64,000 bases of DNA from UBA935 sp031555615 (GTDB lineage: Bacteria > Bacillota > Clostridia > Lachnospirales > Lachnospiraceae). The stretch spans positions 20,354-84,353 of the forward strand of contig JAVBUF010000007.1 in assembly GCA_031555615.1 (NCBI GenBank), in the 5' to 3' direction. The first letter of the stretch is position 1; every line of letters starts with the position of its first letter. A model generated the notes under the pieces. That model made no database searches. It saw only the letters and a program-made list of their open reading frames with translations, and was not told where the DNA came from. The position numbers and the translations under genes were made by a program. Of this stretch, positions 18,713-27,332 are shown one piece after another.

Positions 18713-19171
18713 ATGGAAGAATTAAACCTTATGCATGAAACAACACAATTTATTGTGATACAGTTGGGAGAAGAGCAATATGGCGTTGATATTAAATATA
18801 TTGACAATATTGTAAGGATGCAGCACATTACAAGAGTACCTAAAGTTCCGGAGTATTTGAAAGGTGTTATTAACCTTCGTGGTGAAGTAATTCCGGTTAT
18901 GAGCATCAGATTAAAAATGGATTTACCGGTAGATGAAATTACCAAAAATACCAGAATTATTATTTTGAAATTAGAAGTACATGGTACGATTGGCATTATT
19001 GTTGATCAGGTTAAAGAAGTAGTGACACTGGAAAATGAACAAATCGAGAAAGTAACATACGATGGAAAAGATGAAAAAACCAACTACATCTTTGGTATCG
19101 GCAAATATGAAGGTGGACTCATTTCCTTGTTAGACTTGAATGCAGTCATTATGGAGAGAGAAAACGTATAA
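18713..19171 (+). CDS. cheW: chemotaxis coupling protein CheW
   Basis: CheW links CheA to chemoreceptors. The 152-residue protein is a single CheW/SH3-like domain with EEQYGVDIKYIDNIV near the N-terminus and the signature VPEYLKGVINLRGEVIPVM. AGAAGGAGG precedes the ATG. It sits between cheA and cheC in one transcription unit. Confidence 0.97.
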   Translation: MEELNLMHETTQFIVIQLGEEQYGVDIKYIDNIVRMQHITRVPKVPEYLKGVINLRGEVIPVMSIRLKMDLPVDEITKNTRIIILKLEVHGTIGIIVDQVKEVVTLENEQIEKVTYDGKDEKTNYIFGIGKYEGGLISLLDLNAVIMERENV

Positions 19172-19183
19172 GGAGAGACAGAT

Positions 19184-19807
19184 ATGGGTGACCTTAGTCT
19201 GGAAATGATGTCAAATGAGTACTATGACGTTTTGAAAGAACTGGGAAATATTGGGGCTGGTAATGCGACTACAGCATTAGCACAAATGATAGGCAGCAAG
19301 ATAGATATGACAGTGCCCCAGGTAAAGTTATTAGAGTTTCATCAATTAGGCAGCTTGATGGGTGGCGAAGAACAGATTATGGCAGGAATCAGTTTGGCCG
19401 TAGAGGGTGATATAACAGGAAGCATTATGTTTCTGTTGAAGCAGGAAGCAGCTAAGCACTTGATTACGAAGTTGATGCCAGGTATGGGAGATGAAAATTC
19501 TCTGGATTTTACAGAAATGGAATTATCGGCATTGCGTGAGGTTGGGAATATTATTGCAGGATCCTACTTAAATTCCCTTTCATCTCTTACCAATTTGGTA
19601 ATCTATCCTTCAGTACCGGATTTAGCGGTGGATATGGCAGGTGCGATTTTAAGTATACCAGCTATCCAATTCGGATCAATTGGTGATCATATATTGCTAA
19701 TTCAGACGCAGTTTATTGATGAAATGCTGCTAGAAGGATACTTTATTTTGCTTCCGGATTTGGACTCATATGGTAAGATTCTAGGATCCCTGGGTATTAG
19801 CTTTTAA
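19184..19807 (+). CDS. cheC: CheY-P phosphatase CheC
   Basis: CheC dephosphorylates CheY-P and binds CheD in the Bacillus-type adaptation system. Both phosphatase helices are visible: DVLKELGNIGAGNATTALA near residue 15 and EMELSALREVGNIIAGSYLNSL near residue 110, each with the Glu-x2-Asn pair that forms the active site. Length (207) fits. The adjacent cheD completes the pair. Confidence 0.96.
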   Translation: MGDLSLEMMSNEYYDVLKELGNIGAGNATTALAQMIGSKIDMTVPQVKLLEFHQLGSLMGGEEQIMAGISLAVEGDITGSIMFLLKQEAAKHLITKLMPGMGDENSLDFTEMELSALREVGNIIAGSYLNSLSSLTNLVIYPSVPDLAVDMAGAILSIPAIQFGSIGDHILLIQTQFIDEMLLEGYFILLPDLDSYGKILGSLGISF

Positions 19808-19844
19808 TAATAATTACTGAAAGAAAAGGGAGCTTGAACTGAAT

Positions 19845-20330
19845 ATGAGCGAAGTGATTAAGGTCGGAATGGCCGATTTAAATATTTGTGTTGCACCTGA
19901 CTGTATAACCACACAGGGACTGGGTTCCTGTGTGGGTATTGCTATTAGAGACCCGGTAACAGGAATTGGCGGGATGGCACATATTATGCTGCCGGATAGC
20001 ACAGCGATAAGAAATAATAATAATATTCCCAAATTTGCAGATACTGGAATTGAAGAATTGGTAAAGCGAATTGTCGCCAAAGGGGCTGCCCGAGGCCGCC
20101 TTGTGGCAAAAATAGCCGGGGGAGCCCAGATGTTTGCTTTTCAAAGCAAATCGGATATGGTTCGTATTGGCGAAAGGAATGTGGAAGCCAGTAAGAAGAA
20201 GCTGCATGAATTAAAAATTCCTATTTTAGCAGATGATACGGGACTGGACTATGGAAGAACGATTATTTTCTATCCGGCCACGGGAGATTTGGTAATCCGT
20301 GCGGTAGGAAAATCGGAGAAAACGATATGA
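19845..20330 (+). CDS. cheD: chemoreceptor glutamine deamidase CheD
   Basis: CheD deamidates receptor glutamines and is modulated by CheC. The catalytic Cys lies in TQGLGSCVGIAI and the His in GGMAHIMLPD; the conserved Thr before the Cys is present. The GGAQMF motif used in CheC binding and substrate recognition is also seen. Length is 161 residues. Its last codons overlap the next ORF by 4 bp. Confidence 0.97.
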   Translation: MSEVIKVGMADLNICVAPDCITTQGLGSCVGIAIRDPVTGIGGMAHIMLPDSTAIRNNNNIPKFADTGIEELVKRIVAKGAARGRLVAKIAGGAQMFAFQSKSDMVRIGERNVEASKKKLHELKIPILADDTGLDYGRTIIFYPATGDLVIRAVGKSEKTI

Positions 20331-20596
20331 AGAAACGTAAATTGTTAGCACCGTTCCTGATGCTTTTTTCAGGAGCGGTTGCTAGTATTGTTATGTTTAG
20401 ACTTGGGTTTGATTTAGAGGAAATGTTGGGAAGACTACTTCTTATACTCGTTGTCTTTTATATCATAGGCGTTCTGATTACTAAAATGCTGGATAAATTT
20501 GAACGCCAAAATGAGGAAGCAGTTATTCGGGAGGAAGGGGAAGTCATTGAAAAGGAAACAGAAGGAAATGTTGAACCGGATATGGACGAAGAATAA
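20327..20596 (+). CDS. small two-helix membrane protein of the fla/che operon
   Basis: This 89-residue protein of unknown function has two hydrophobic helices (LAPFLMLFSGAVASIVMF and LLLILVVFYIIGVLITKML) and an acidic C-terminal tail. It overlaps cheD by 4 bp (ATGA) and precedes the sigma factor, so it is part of the operon. I recognise similar small membrane ORFs at this site in related operons but no assigned role. Confidence 0.8.
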   Translation: MKKRKLLAPFLMLFSGAVASIVMFRLGFDLEEMLGRLLLILVVFYIIGVLITKMLDKFERQNEEAVIREEGEVIEKETEGNVEPDMDEE

Positions 20597-20627
20597 TCCT
20601 GAATAAATGAGCAAGCGAGGTGTTACA

Positions 20628-21398
20628 GTGGACGAAACAGGCAGAAAAAAACTATGGGATGATTATGCAAAAGTAAAATCCCCTGAAATACGTGAAAAAA
20701 TAATACTTGAGTATGCCCCGCTGGTAAAATTAGTGGCCGGAAGGCTTAGCATGTACCTTGGGTATAATGTAGAGTATGATGATTTGGTAGGATATGGTAT
20801 TTTCGGGTTAATAGATGCAATCGATAAGTTTGACAGTCTGAAAGCTGTCAAATTTGAAACCTATGCAAGCCTTCGTATCCGAGGGGCTATTCTGGATCAG
20901 ATTAGAAAAATGGACTGGATTCCCAGAACAATCAGACAAAAACAAAAGAAAATAGAATCAGCTATTAAAGATATTGAGGCATCACAAGGGCGTAATGCGA
21001 CAGACGGAGAGATTGCCCAAAATCTTGGTATCAGCGAGGATGAATATCTGGAATGGCAATCCCAGATGAAAGTTACGGGGGTAGTATCCTTAAATGAATT
21101 CATGGAACAGGGAAGTGAAGTTCCGATGGATCATAATAACACACAATCCAGGTTTGAGGGGCCGGAAGAAGTGTTAGAGAAGGATGAATTGAAAAAGATG
21201 CTGATGCAGGCACTGGAGCTGTTAACTGAGAAAGAAAAAAAAGTCATTCTTTTGTATTATTATGAGGAACTGACGTTAAAGGAAATCAGTAATGTTTTGG
21301 AAGTTTCCGAGTCCAGAATATCACAGCTTCATACCAAAGCATTACAAAAAATGAAAGTCAAAATGGGTAGTTATATGGGGATCTTAAATCAATTATAA
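20628..21398 (+). CDS. fliA: flagellar sigma factor FliA/SigD
   Basis: This sigma-28 family factor directs late flagellar, motility and autolysin genes. Region 2 is seen in YAPLVKLVAGRLSMYLGYNVEYDD (split here only by reading), with YGIFGLIDAIDKFD and the YASLRIRGAILDQIRKMDW block. Region 3 follows, and region 4 includes LTLKEISNVLEVSESRISQLH. I favour GTG 20628, which has GCGAGGTG at 20615-20622; ATG 20607 lacks a binding site but would add seven residues. No FlgM gene is visible in the window. Confidence 0.96.
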   Translation: MDETGRKKLWDDYAKVKSPEIREKIILEYAPLVKLVAGRLSMYLGYNVEYDDLVGYGIFGLIDAIDKFDSLKAVKFETYASLRIRGAILDQIRKMDWIPRTIRQKQKKIESAIKDIEASQGRNATDGEIAQNLGISEDEYLEWQSQMKVTGVVSLNEFMEQGSEVPMDHNNTQSRFEGPEEVLEKDELKKMLMQALELLTEKEKKVILLYYYEELTLKEISNVLEVSESRISQLHTKALQKMKVKMGSYMGILNQL

Positions 21399-21418
21399 GC
21401 ATAAGAGGAGGGGCAACA

Positions 21419-23017
21419 ATGGCAAACGGGTATTTTCAGGTAGTTTACAGTGAGGTGGGGACTTACTTAAAGGTAGTAAAAGCCAGCGGCGGAGAAGCGG
21501 TCAGAGTAAATGAGGTTATGGAATATCTGAATACACAGGGGATTCCTTATGATGTGACAGCTCTTAACCAGGGGATCAGTATGGCCAATCATGGGCAGGG
21601 CAGTGAAATGCTGGTACCGGTAAATCCACAAATTTTTCGTCCCATAAATGAAATTTATAAATTGTGGGTGAGCCCGGACCGCATGCAGGTGATGGCCAGG
21701 TTTTATCCGCCTTCTTCAGGTGGAAATCGAATGCCAGTGAGTGAATTTTTAAGAGATTTGAGTTACCAGAAAATTATATATGGGATCAAGAATCCTGAGA
21801 TAGAAAAGTTTTTGGAAGCGCCCCGGTATTGCACGGATATTGTGGTTGCGGAAGGGACGCCGGCGAAGCAGGGAAGTGACGCCAGAATTGAATATTTTTT
21901 TAATACGGATTTGAAAGCCAAACCGACTCTTAATGAAGATGGCAGTGTGGATTTTTTTCATTTAAATACCATTAATCAGTGTATAAAAGGGCAAATGTTA
22001 GCCAAACTGATACCGGCTGATGCTGGGGATTACGGATATACTGTTTTTAACGAAAAAGTGAAACCCAGGGATATAAAAAGACTGTTTTTGAAGAAAACTA
22101 ATAATGTGGTTCTTTCAGAAGATAATCTAACCATGTTCTCCGACGTTGACGGTCATGTTATGCTTGTAGAGGACAAGGTTTTTGTATCCAATGTATTAAC
22201 CGTGGATAATGTTAACAATGCTACCGGAAATATTGATTATGAAGGCAGTGTAGTGGTACTGGGAAATGTATTTACGAACTTTACCGTAAAAGCGAAAGGA
22301 AATATCGAGGTTCGTGGTGTAGTGGAAGGTGCCTATATGGAAAGTGAGGCTGATATCATTATAGCCAGAGGCATGAAGGGAATGGGCAGAGGAATGTTAA
22401 AGGCTGCCGGTAATATCATTTCACAGTTTTTAGAAAATGCCAAAGTTGAAGCAGGAGGATATGTATCAACAGATTCTATTCTTCTTTGTGATGTTGTGGC
22501 CGGATCAGAAATTAATGTTACCAGTAAAAAAGGTTTCATTACCGGTGGAAGAGTTTGTGCGGGAAATAAGGTCCAGGTCAAAACACTGGGTTCGGAAATG
22601 GGTTCCGATACCATTGTTGAGGTTGGTGTGGATCCAACAACAAAGCTGAACATCCAAAGACTTCAGAAAAGAGTCGCAGAGCTTTCCAAAGAGATCAAAA
22701 CAGCTCAGCCAATTTTAAATGCAGCAGCTCAGAAGATAGCACAGGGAATACGGATACACCCGGATCAGATTAAATATATTCAAAATCTGACCATTGAAAA
22801 CAAACAAAGAACAGAAGAATTAGAGACGTCTCTGGCTGAATTGGAGGCATTGCAAAAGATATATGAACAGTCAGCCGAAGCACAGGTTATCGTAACCGGG
22901 GATGTATATGCCGGAACGCAGATTTGTATCGGGGACTTATCCATGGTGGTGAAATCAAGTTTAACTTATTGCCGATTTGTTAAGCAACAGGGAGAAATTA
23001 AGGCGAAGGCAATATAA
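21419..23017 (+). CDS. FapA family protein (DUF342)
   Basis: The 532-residue protein has the DUF342 architecture: an N-terminal region, a central right-handed beta-helix-like domain with many hydrophobic-Gly repeats (for example GSVVVLGNVFTNFTVKAKGN), and a C-terminal coiled coil (from about LNIQRLQKRVAELSKEIK). Related proteins are called flagellar assembly protein A and occur at the end of fla/che operons; their role is poorly defined. No signal peptide or membrane segment. GAGGAGGGG precedes the ATG. Confidence 0.9.
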   Translation: MANGYFQVVYSEVGTYLKVVKASGGEAVRVNEVMEYLNTQGIPYDVTALNQGISMANHGQGSEMLVPVNPQIFRPINEIYKLWVSPDRMQVMARFYPPSSGGNRMPVSEFLRDLSYQKIIYGIKNPEIEKFLEAPRYCTDIVVAEGTPAKQGSDARIEYFFNTDLKAKPTLNEDGSVDFFHLNTINQCIKGQMLAKLIPADAGDYGYTVFNEKVKPRDIKRLFLKKTNNVVLSEDNLTMFSDVDGHVMLVEDKVFVSNVLTVDNVNNATGNIDYEGSVVVLGNVFTNFTVKAKGNIEVRGVVEGAYMESEADIIIARGMKGMGRGMLKAAGNIISQFLENAKVEAGGYVSTDSILLCDVVAGSEINVTSKKGFITGGRVCAGNKVQVKTLGSEMGSDTIVEVGVDPTTKLNIQRLQKRVAELSKEIKTAQPILNAAAQKIAQGIRIHPDQIKYIQNLTIENKQRTEELETSLAELEALQKIYEQSAEAQVIVTGDVYAGTQICIGDLSMVVKSSLTYCRFVKQQGEIKAKAI

Positions 23018-23043
23018 TTTCTAGGATAGGAGGTTATTAAGGT

Positions 23044-23364
23044 ATGGTAATCAATCCAATTGCGGTACAGGGGGAAATAACCCGAGCTCATGACCTGACA
23101 ACGATTAAGCATAATGAAGATAATAAAGGAATGGTAGATCAGCTGAATATTCTTAAGCAGCATGAAAACCAGGTAGATAATAAGGCCCATCAGGTTCAAA
23201 AAAAAGATGATGCTGACAATGGGGAACAGAAGTATGATGCCAAAGAAAAGGGAAACAACCAGTATTCCGGAGACGGCGGTAAAAGGCAGAAGAAGGAACA
23301 ACAGGAAAAATCCGATGGCAAGGTTGTTTTAAAAAATCAAAACAGATTTGATATTAAGGTTTAG
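23044..23364 (+). CDS. small hydrophilic operon protein of unknown function
   Basis: This 106-residue protein is very rich in Lys, Gln, Asp and Asn and probably largely disordered in the middle. It begins MVINPIAVQGEITRAHDLTT and ends KNQNRFDIKV. It has no membrane segment or cysteine. GGAGG precedes the ATG, so it is translated. The position between the DUF342 and DUF6115 genes suggests a motility-related role, but no function can be assigned. Confidence 0.75.
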   Translation: MVINPIAVQGEITRAHDLTTIKHNEDNKGMVDQLNILKQHENQVDNKAHQVQKKDDADNGEQKYDAKEKGNNQYSGDGGKRQKKEQQEKSDGKVVLKNQNRFDIKV

Positions 23365-23374
23365 AGGAATATTT

Positions 23375-24307
23375 ATGAGCGGAATCGAAATAGCTTTACT
23401 CATTATTGGCGGAGTGGTATTTTTGGTAAGTTTTTTACTGCCAGGCGGGAAAAGTAAAAAGGAATCTTCTGATAGTACCATAGAGATAACGGAAGATCAG
23501 ATTAAGATTATGGTAGAAAAAGAAATAGATGATGCAAAGCAGCATATTGATGAAGTCGTTGATGAAACGATTACTTATGCCATGGAAAAAGCAGAACGTG
23601 CCATGGATCGAATTACCAATGAAAAGATGTTGGCAGTCAATGAGTATTCGGATACTGTTTTGGGGGAAATAAACAAAAACCACCAGGAAGTGGTTTTTCT
23701 TTATGATATGCTGAATGATAAGCATGAGACTCTGAAAAGCACGGTGAGTCAGGCTGCGATTACAGCCAGCGAGGTACAGCAAACCGTTCGGGATGCAGAA
23801 ATAACCGCTAAAGAGGTTGAAGAAACCGCTAAATCAGTTAGGGAACAGTTGATAAGAACGGAAGAGACAACGCGGGAAGAGGTGCATAAGATTTCCCCGC
23901 TGGATTTCCAGCAGGCTGAGGCCCGGCAGACAGATTTTCAGCAGACAGATTTGCAACAGATAGATTTTCAACAAATTGACTTTCAGCAGGCTGACTTTCA
24001 GCAGGCTGATTTTCAGCAGGCTGATTTTCAGCCTTTTCAGCCACAATCAATAGAAAGGGTCCAGGTAGAAAAAAAACCGGCGAAAACCCCCAAGAAGGCA
24101 AAGGTTACGGTACCTAAGCCCGAGGAGACAGAAATCCGGGATATGAATATCCATTTTAAGGGTAATGGAACCGGCGGCAGAAATAATAACGAGAGAATAT
24201 TAGAACTTCATAAAGCGGGGAAATCCAATATGGCGATAGCCAAAGATTTGGGATTGGGTATTGGTGAAGTGAAACTGGTTATTGATTTATTTGAAGGAGC
24301 AAACTAG
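23375..24307 (+). CDS. DUF6115-type membrane-anchored coiled-coil protein
   Basis: The product (310 residues) has one N-terminal membrane helix (IEIALLIIGGVVFLVSFLL), a long predicted coiled coil (residues about 35-185), a run of DFQQ-type pentapeptides (23903-24035), a basic linker, and a C-terminal helix-turn-helix-like segment (ILELHKAGKSNMAIAKDLGLG) known from DUF6115 proteins. ATG 23375 is chosen because AGAGGAAT precedes it; an in-frame TTG at 23348 lies inside the previous gene. Function unknown. Confidence 0.8.
   Translation: MSGIEIALLIIGGVVFLVSFLLPGGKSKKESSDSTIEITEDQIKIMVEKEIDDAKQHIDEVVDETITYAMEKAERAMDRITNEKMLAVNEYSDTVLGEINKNHQEVVFLYDMLNDKHETLKSTVSQAAITASEVQQTVRDAEITAKEVEETAKSVREQLIRTEETTREEVHKISPLDFQQAEARQTDFQQTDLQQIDFQQIDFQQADFQQADFQQADFQPFQPQSIERVQVEKKPAKTPKKAKVTVPKPEETEIRDMNIHFKGNGTGGRNNNERILELHKAGKSNMAIAKDLGLGIGEVKLVIDLFEGAN
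23903..24035 (+). repeat. imperfect 15-bp repeats encoding D-F/L-Q-Q-x pentapeptides
   Basis: About eight units of GATTTTCAGCAGGCT-like sequence encode DFQQA, DFQQT, DLQQI, DFQQI, DFQQA, DFQQA, DFQQA and DFQPF, with one interrupted unit near the start. Nucleotide similarity is strongest in the last four units, consistent with recent slippage. The pattern resembles pentapeptide repeats with a central Phe/Leu, though it is short. Confidence 0.9.
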
Positions 24308-24310
24308 GAT

Positions 24311-24934
24311 ATGAATTTGAAATACTACTTGCGGGGATTGGGAATCGGGATTCTGATGACTGCAGTTGTTCTGATTGTTTCGGCATCGGAAAAATCAAAA
24401 ACCTTAAGTGATGCAGAAGTTATAGAAAGGGCCAAAGCTCTGGGAATGACGGAATCGGGTAAGGTGCTGTCCCAATTGAATGAAAATATGGAAGTGCTGC
24501 CGGACGAAACGGAACCGGCCGAGGAAATGACAGAAAATCCGACAGAGGTACCGACAGTGGAGCCTAATGTTACGCCGGAAGCAACAGTAGTGCCCACAGC
24601 GACACCCTTGGCGACAACAGTGCCGACAACAGTGCCGACTGCCAGTCCAACAGTAATACCAACGTCAACACCTGAAATTCCGAAGGAACCTTCCACAGCA
24701 GGAATGGGACTGCCGGCAGAAGATATCAAGGAAGCTGCAATAACCATAAACAGCGGCGATGGTTCGTTTACCGTTTGTCGAAAGCTTGAGGAAGCAGGAT
24801 TGATATCATCAGCCTCTGAATATGATACTTATTTATGTAAAAACGGATATGATAAAAGGATACGTATAGGAAGTTATAACATCCCAGCCGGTTCAGACCA
24901 CGAGACCATTGCCAAAATCATATCAGGAAAATAA
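24311..24934 (+). CDS. membrane-anchored protein with MltG/YceG-like C-terminal domain
   Basis: This 207-residue protein has an N-terminal membrane helix (LGIGILMTAVVLIVSA), a long Thr/Pro/Val/Glu linker expected to span the cell wall, and a C-terminal domain (AITINSGDGSFTVCRKLEEA ... IRIGSYNIPAGSDHETIAKI). That domain resembles the small LysM-like part of the endolytic transglycosylase MltG but lacks its catalytic domain. It is last in the flagellar operon, before a terminator. Role unknown; a wall-binding function is only inferred. Confidence 0.75.
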   Translation: MNLKYYLRGLGIGILMTAVVLIVSASEKSKTLSDAEVIERAKALGMTESGKVLSQLNENMEVLPDETEPAEEMTENPTEVPTVEPNVTPEATVVPTATPLATTVPTTVPTASPTVIPTSTPEIPKEPSTAGMGLPAEDIKEAAITINSGDGSFTVCRKLEEAGLISSASEYDTYLCKNGYDKRIRIGSYNIPAGSDHETIAKIISGK

Positions 24935-24955
24935 AAAATATGAATTTATCGCAGA

Positions 24956-24983
24956 AACCCTCTTGTACGCAAGGGGGTTTTAT
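24956..24983 (+). terminator. terminator of the fla/che operon
   Basis: AACCCTCTTG pairs with CAAGGGGGTTT (one G-U) around a TACG loop, followed by TTTTA. It lies 20 bases after the last operon gene. It overlaps the rpsB promoter. Confidence 0.85.
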
Positions 24984-24991
24984 GCTATAAT
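24963..24991 (+). promoter_or_regulatory. sigma-A promoter for rpsB-tsf, embedded in the terminator
   Basis: TTGTAC (24963-24968), a 17-base spacer and TATAAT (24986-24991). The -35 falls in the terminator stem and loop. The expected transcript has a leader of roughly 110 nt. In it, TGTCCGA and TCGGATA near 25036-25054 form a 7-bp hairpin that could belong to an S2-binding autoregulatory element; that is inference. Confidence 0.8.
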
Positions 24992-25106
24992 TCGAATGTT
25001 GTGACTAAAAAACACGCATACGGATGAACTGTCGGTGTCCGAAACGCTCGGATAGGCAGTAAAGATGATGGATGCGGAAGAAATCAAACCAAATGGAGGT
25101 AGAAAA

Positions 25107-25871
25107 ATGAGCGTTATTTCAATGAAACAGTTACTGGAAGCAGGTGTTCACTTTGGACATCAGACAAGAAGATGGAATCCTAAGATGGCTCCTTATATCT
25201 TTACCGAAAGAAATGGTATCCATATCATTGACTTGCAGAAGTCAGTAGGTAAAGTGGATGAAGCCTACAGAGCAATTTTTGAAGTTGCTTCCCAGGGTGG
25301 TACTATTCTTTTTGTAGGAACCAAGAAACAGGCACAGGATGCTGTTAAGACCGAAGCAGAACGTTGCGGAATGTACTATGTAAATGAAAGATGGTTAGGT
25401 GGTATGCTGACCAACTTCAAGACCATTCAGAGCAGAATCGCAAGATTGAAAGCTATCGAAAAAATGTCAGAGGATGGAACCTTTGATGTATTACCCAAAA
25501 AAGAAGTTATTGCACTGAAAAAAGAATGGGAAAAACTGGAAAAGAATCTGGGCGGTCTGAAGGAAATGAAGAGAGTTCCCGATGCTATTTTCGTTGTTGA
25601 ACCTAAAAAGGAAAGAATTTGTGTTCAGGAAGCGCATACATTGGGAATTACCCTGATCGGTATCGGTGATACCAACTGTGATCCCGAAGAGCTTGATTAT
25701 ATTATTCCCGGTAATGATGATGCTATCAGAGCCGTGAAATTGATTGTTGCCAAAATGGCTGATGCTGTTATCGAAGCAAATCAGGGTGAAGAAGCTCTGA
25801 CTGCTGCTGATGTAGCAGAAGGAACCACCGAAGCTACGGATATTGAAGAAGTGGCAGTAGCAGCAGAATAA
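25107..25871 (+). CDS. rpsB: 30S ribosomal protein S2
   Basis: S2 is a small-subunit ribosomal protein. The family signatures MKQLLEAGVHFGHQTRRWNP near the start and NERWLGGMLTNFKTI are present, with a typical length of 254 residues and an acidic C-terminus. ATG 25107 is chosen because TGGAGGT precedes it by six bases; the in-frame ATG at 25065 lies in the leader and has no binding site. tsf follows 48 bases later. Confidence 0.98.
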   Translation: MSVISMKQLLEAGVHFGHQTRRWNPKMAPYIFTERNGIHIIDLQKSVGKVDEAYRAIFEVASQGGTILFVGTKKQAQDAVKTEAERCGMYYVNERWLGGMLTNFKTIQSRIARLKAIEKMSEDGTFDVLPKKEVIALKKEWEKLEKNLGGLKEMKRVPDAIFVVEPKKERICVQEAHTLGITLIGIGDTNCDPEELDYIIPGNDDAIRAVKLIVAKMADAVIEANQGEEALTAADVAEGTTEATDIEEVAVAAE

Positions 25872-25919
25872 GAATATTTATAAAATGTAAGGCCTGAAAA
25901 ATGGCGGAAAGGTGCAAAG

Positions 25920-26849
25920 ATGGCAGATATTACAGCAGCAATGGTAAAAGAGTTAAGAGAATTGTCCGGTGCAGGCATGATGGATTGTAAAAAAGCTCTG
26001 GGCGAAACGAATGGAAATATAGAAGAAGCAATGGAATTTTTAAGAAAGAACGGTCAGGCCAAAGCAGAGAAGAAAGCCGGCAGAATTGCAGCCGAAGGTC
26101 TTTGCAAGGTTGTCGTAAAAGATGACAAGGTAGCAGCAGTTGTGGAAGTAAATTCCGAAACTGACTTTGTAGCTAAGAATGAGGAATTCCAGAGTTTTGT
26201 AGCAGCAGTAGCAGAGCAGGCAGTAGATACGCAGGCTGGTGATATTGATGCATTTCTGGCAGAAAGCTGGAAAGAAGACAGCAGCAAGACTGTAAAAGAT
26301 GCTTTAGTAGAAAAAGTAGCGAAGATCGGTGAAAACCTGAGCATCAGAAGATTTGAAAAAGTAGTGGCTGAAAACGGATGTGTTGTTTCTTATGTTCATG
26401 GCGGCGGCAAGATCGGCGTTATCGTAGAAGCAGTTACCGATGTCGTGAATGACGCAGTGAAAGAAGCAATGAGCAATATAGCCATGCAGGTAGCAGCACT
26501 TTCTCCTAAGTATGTAAGTACTGATGAAGTATCGGAAGAATATAAAGCACATGAAAAAGAGATTTTGATGGCGCAGGCTCAGAATGATCCTAAGAACGCC
26601 GGAAAACCGGACAATATCATTGAGAAGATGATTACCGGACGTCTGGCCAAAGAATTGAAGGAAGTATGTCTGTTAGAGCAGGCATATGTAAAAGATGGTG
26701 ATCTGACTGTGGCTCAGTATGTGGCACAGGTAGCAAAGGAAACAGGTGCAAATCTTTCAGTTAAGAAATTTGTTCGTTTTGAGACCGGTGAGGGAATCGA
26801 GAAGAAAGTTGAAGATTTTGCTGCGGAAGTGGCTGCTCAGATGCAGTAA
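25920..26849 (+). CDS. tsf: translation elongation factor Ts
   Basis: EF-Ts exchanges GDP for GTP on EF-Tu. The N-terminal UBA-like domain (MVKELRELSGAGMMDCKKAL), the TDFVAKN motif and the core dimerisation domains are all present over 309 residues. The last bases of the gene and 18 bases of 3' flank are duplicated exactly at 29636-29668. Confidence 0.98.
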   Translation: MADITAAMVKELRELSGAGMMDCKKALGETNGNIEEAMEFLRKNGQAKAEKKAGRIAAEGLCKVVVKDDKVAAVVEVNSETDFVAKNEEFQSFVAAVAEQAVDTQAGDIDAFLAESWKEDSSKTVKDALVEKVAKIGENLSIRRFEKVVAENGCVVSYVHGGGKIGVIVEAVTDVVNDAVKEAMSNIAMQVAALSPKYVSTDEVSEEYKAHEKEILMAQAQNDPKNAGKPDNIIEKMITGRLAKELKEVCLLEQAYVKDGDLTVAQYVAQVAKETGANLSVKKFVRFETGEGIEKKVEDFAAEVAAQMQ

Positions 26850-26870
26850 GCAAACTTTGCGTGTTTCTTT
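26838..26870 (+). repeat. 33-bp direct repeat, copy 1 (tsf 3' end)
   Basis: The last codons of tsf, its stop and 3' flank are identical over 33 bp to 29636-29668. Downstream of both copies, at similar spacing, lies the same terminator hairpin. The two copies bracket the reverse transcriptase and PIN genes. Confidence 0.95.
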
Positions 26871-26908
26871 CAAGGATGAGTTGTATAAGATATATATTGG
26901 TTAACAAT

Positions 26909-26940
26909 GAGGATGGCTAGAGTCATCCTCTATCTTTTTA
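26909..26940 (+). terminator. terminator of rpsB-tsf
   Basis: GAGGATG and CATCCTC with an 8-base loop are followed by TATCTTTTTA. Nearly the same hairpin occurs at 29706 and 43790. Confidence 0.85.
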
Positions 26941-26994
26941 GAAAATTCATTCAACGATCTTTTTAGAAAGCTTTTTACAAAAATTATATTACTA

Positions 26995-27023
26995 TTGACA
27001 AGAGAACATAAGTTTGCTATTAT
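26995..27023 (+). promoter_or_regulatory. strong sigma-A type promoter upstream of the RT leader
   Basis: TTGACA (26995-27000), a 17-base spacer and TATTAT (27018-27023). The predicted start near 27030 lies about 300 bases before the reverse transcriptase start codon, so transcription would first cross a long noncoding leader. Confidence 0.75.
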
Positions 27024-27029
27024 AATATT

Positions 27030-27320
27030 GTCTTATGCATTGGTATAAGTGAAGGAAATTGTTGTCAACTCCATCTGGAAATGAATTCGGAGAGTTGAAG
27101 CCAGTATGGTAAGAATAGTTGGAATTATATTCATGATTATTTCTATTATACTCCTTTCCTTATTATCTATTATAACATAGATAACTATTGAACGTAGAAA
27201 GGATAGCTGGTATTTTAGTGTATAGGTATACACAATGTTACAATTAATAAATAACCAAGTTGGGTTATACCCATCAGTATGGAGATGCTATCCCTCGCGC
27301 TGATGGGTATTACGCTTATA
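27030..27320 (+). ncRNA. putative structured noncoding RNA upstream of the reverse transcriptase
   Basis: No plausible sense ORF lies between the promoter and the RT gene. The region contains several hairpins: CTTAT/ATAAG at 27032-27049; TCAACTC/GAGTTGA at 27065-27071 and 27092-27098; GTGTATA/TATACAC around GG at 27218-27233; and a 10-bp stem TACCCATCAG (27268-27277) with CTGATGGGTA (27300-27309). Single-gene defence RTs (DRT2, DRT9) and retrons have such an RNA directly upstream as template. The opposite strand is free of stops in one frame from 27287 to 27036. The ncRNA call is inferred from architecture; no expression data exist here. Confidence 0.55.
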
Positions 27321-27332
27321 AGAAGGAAATTT

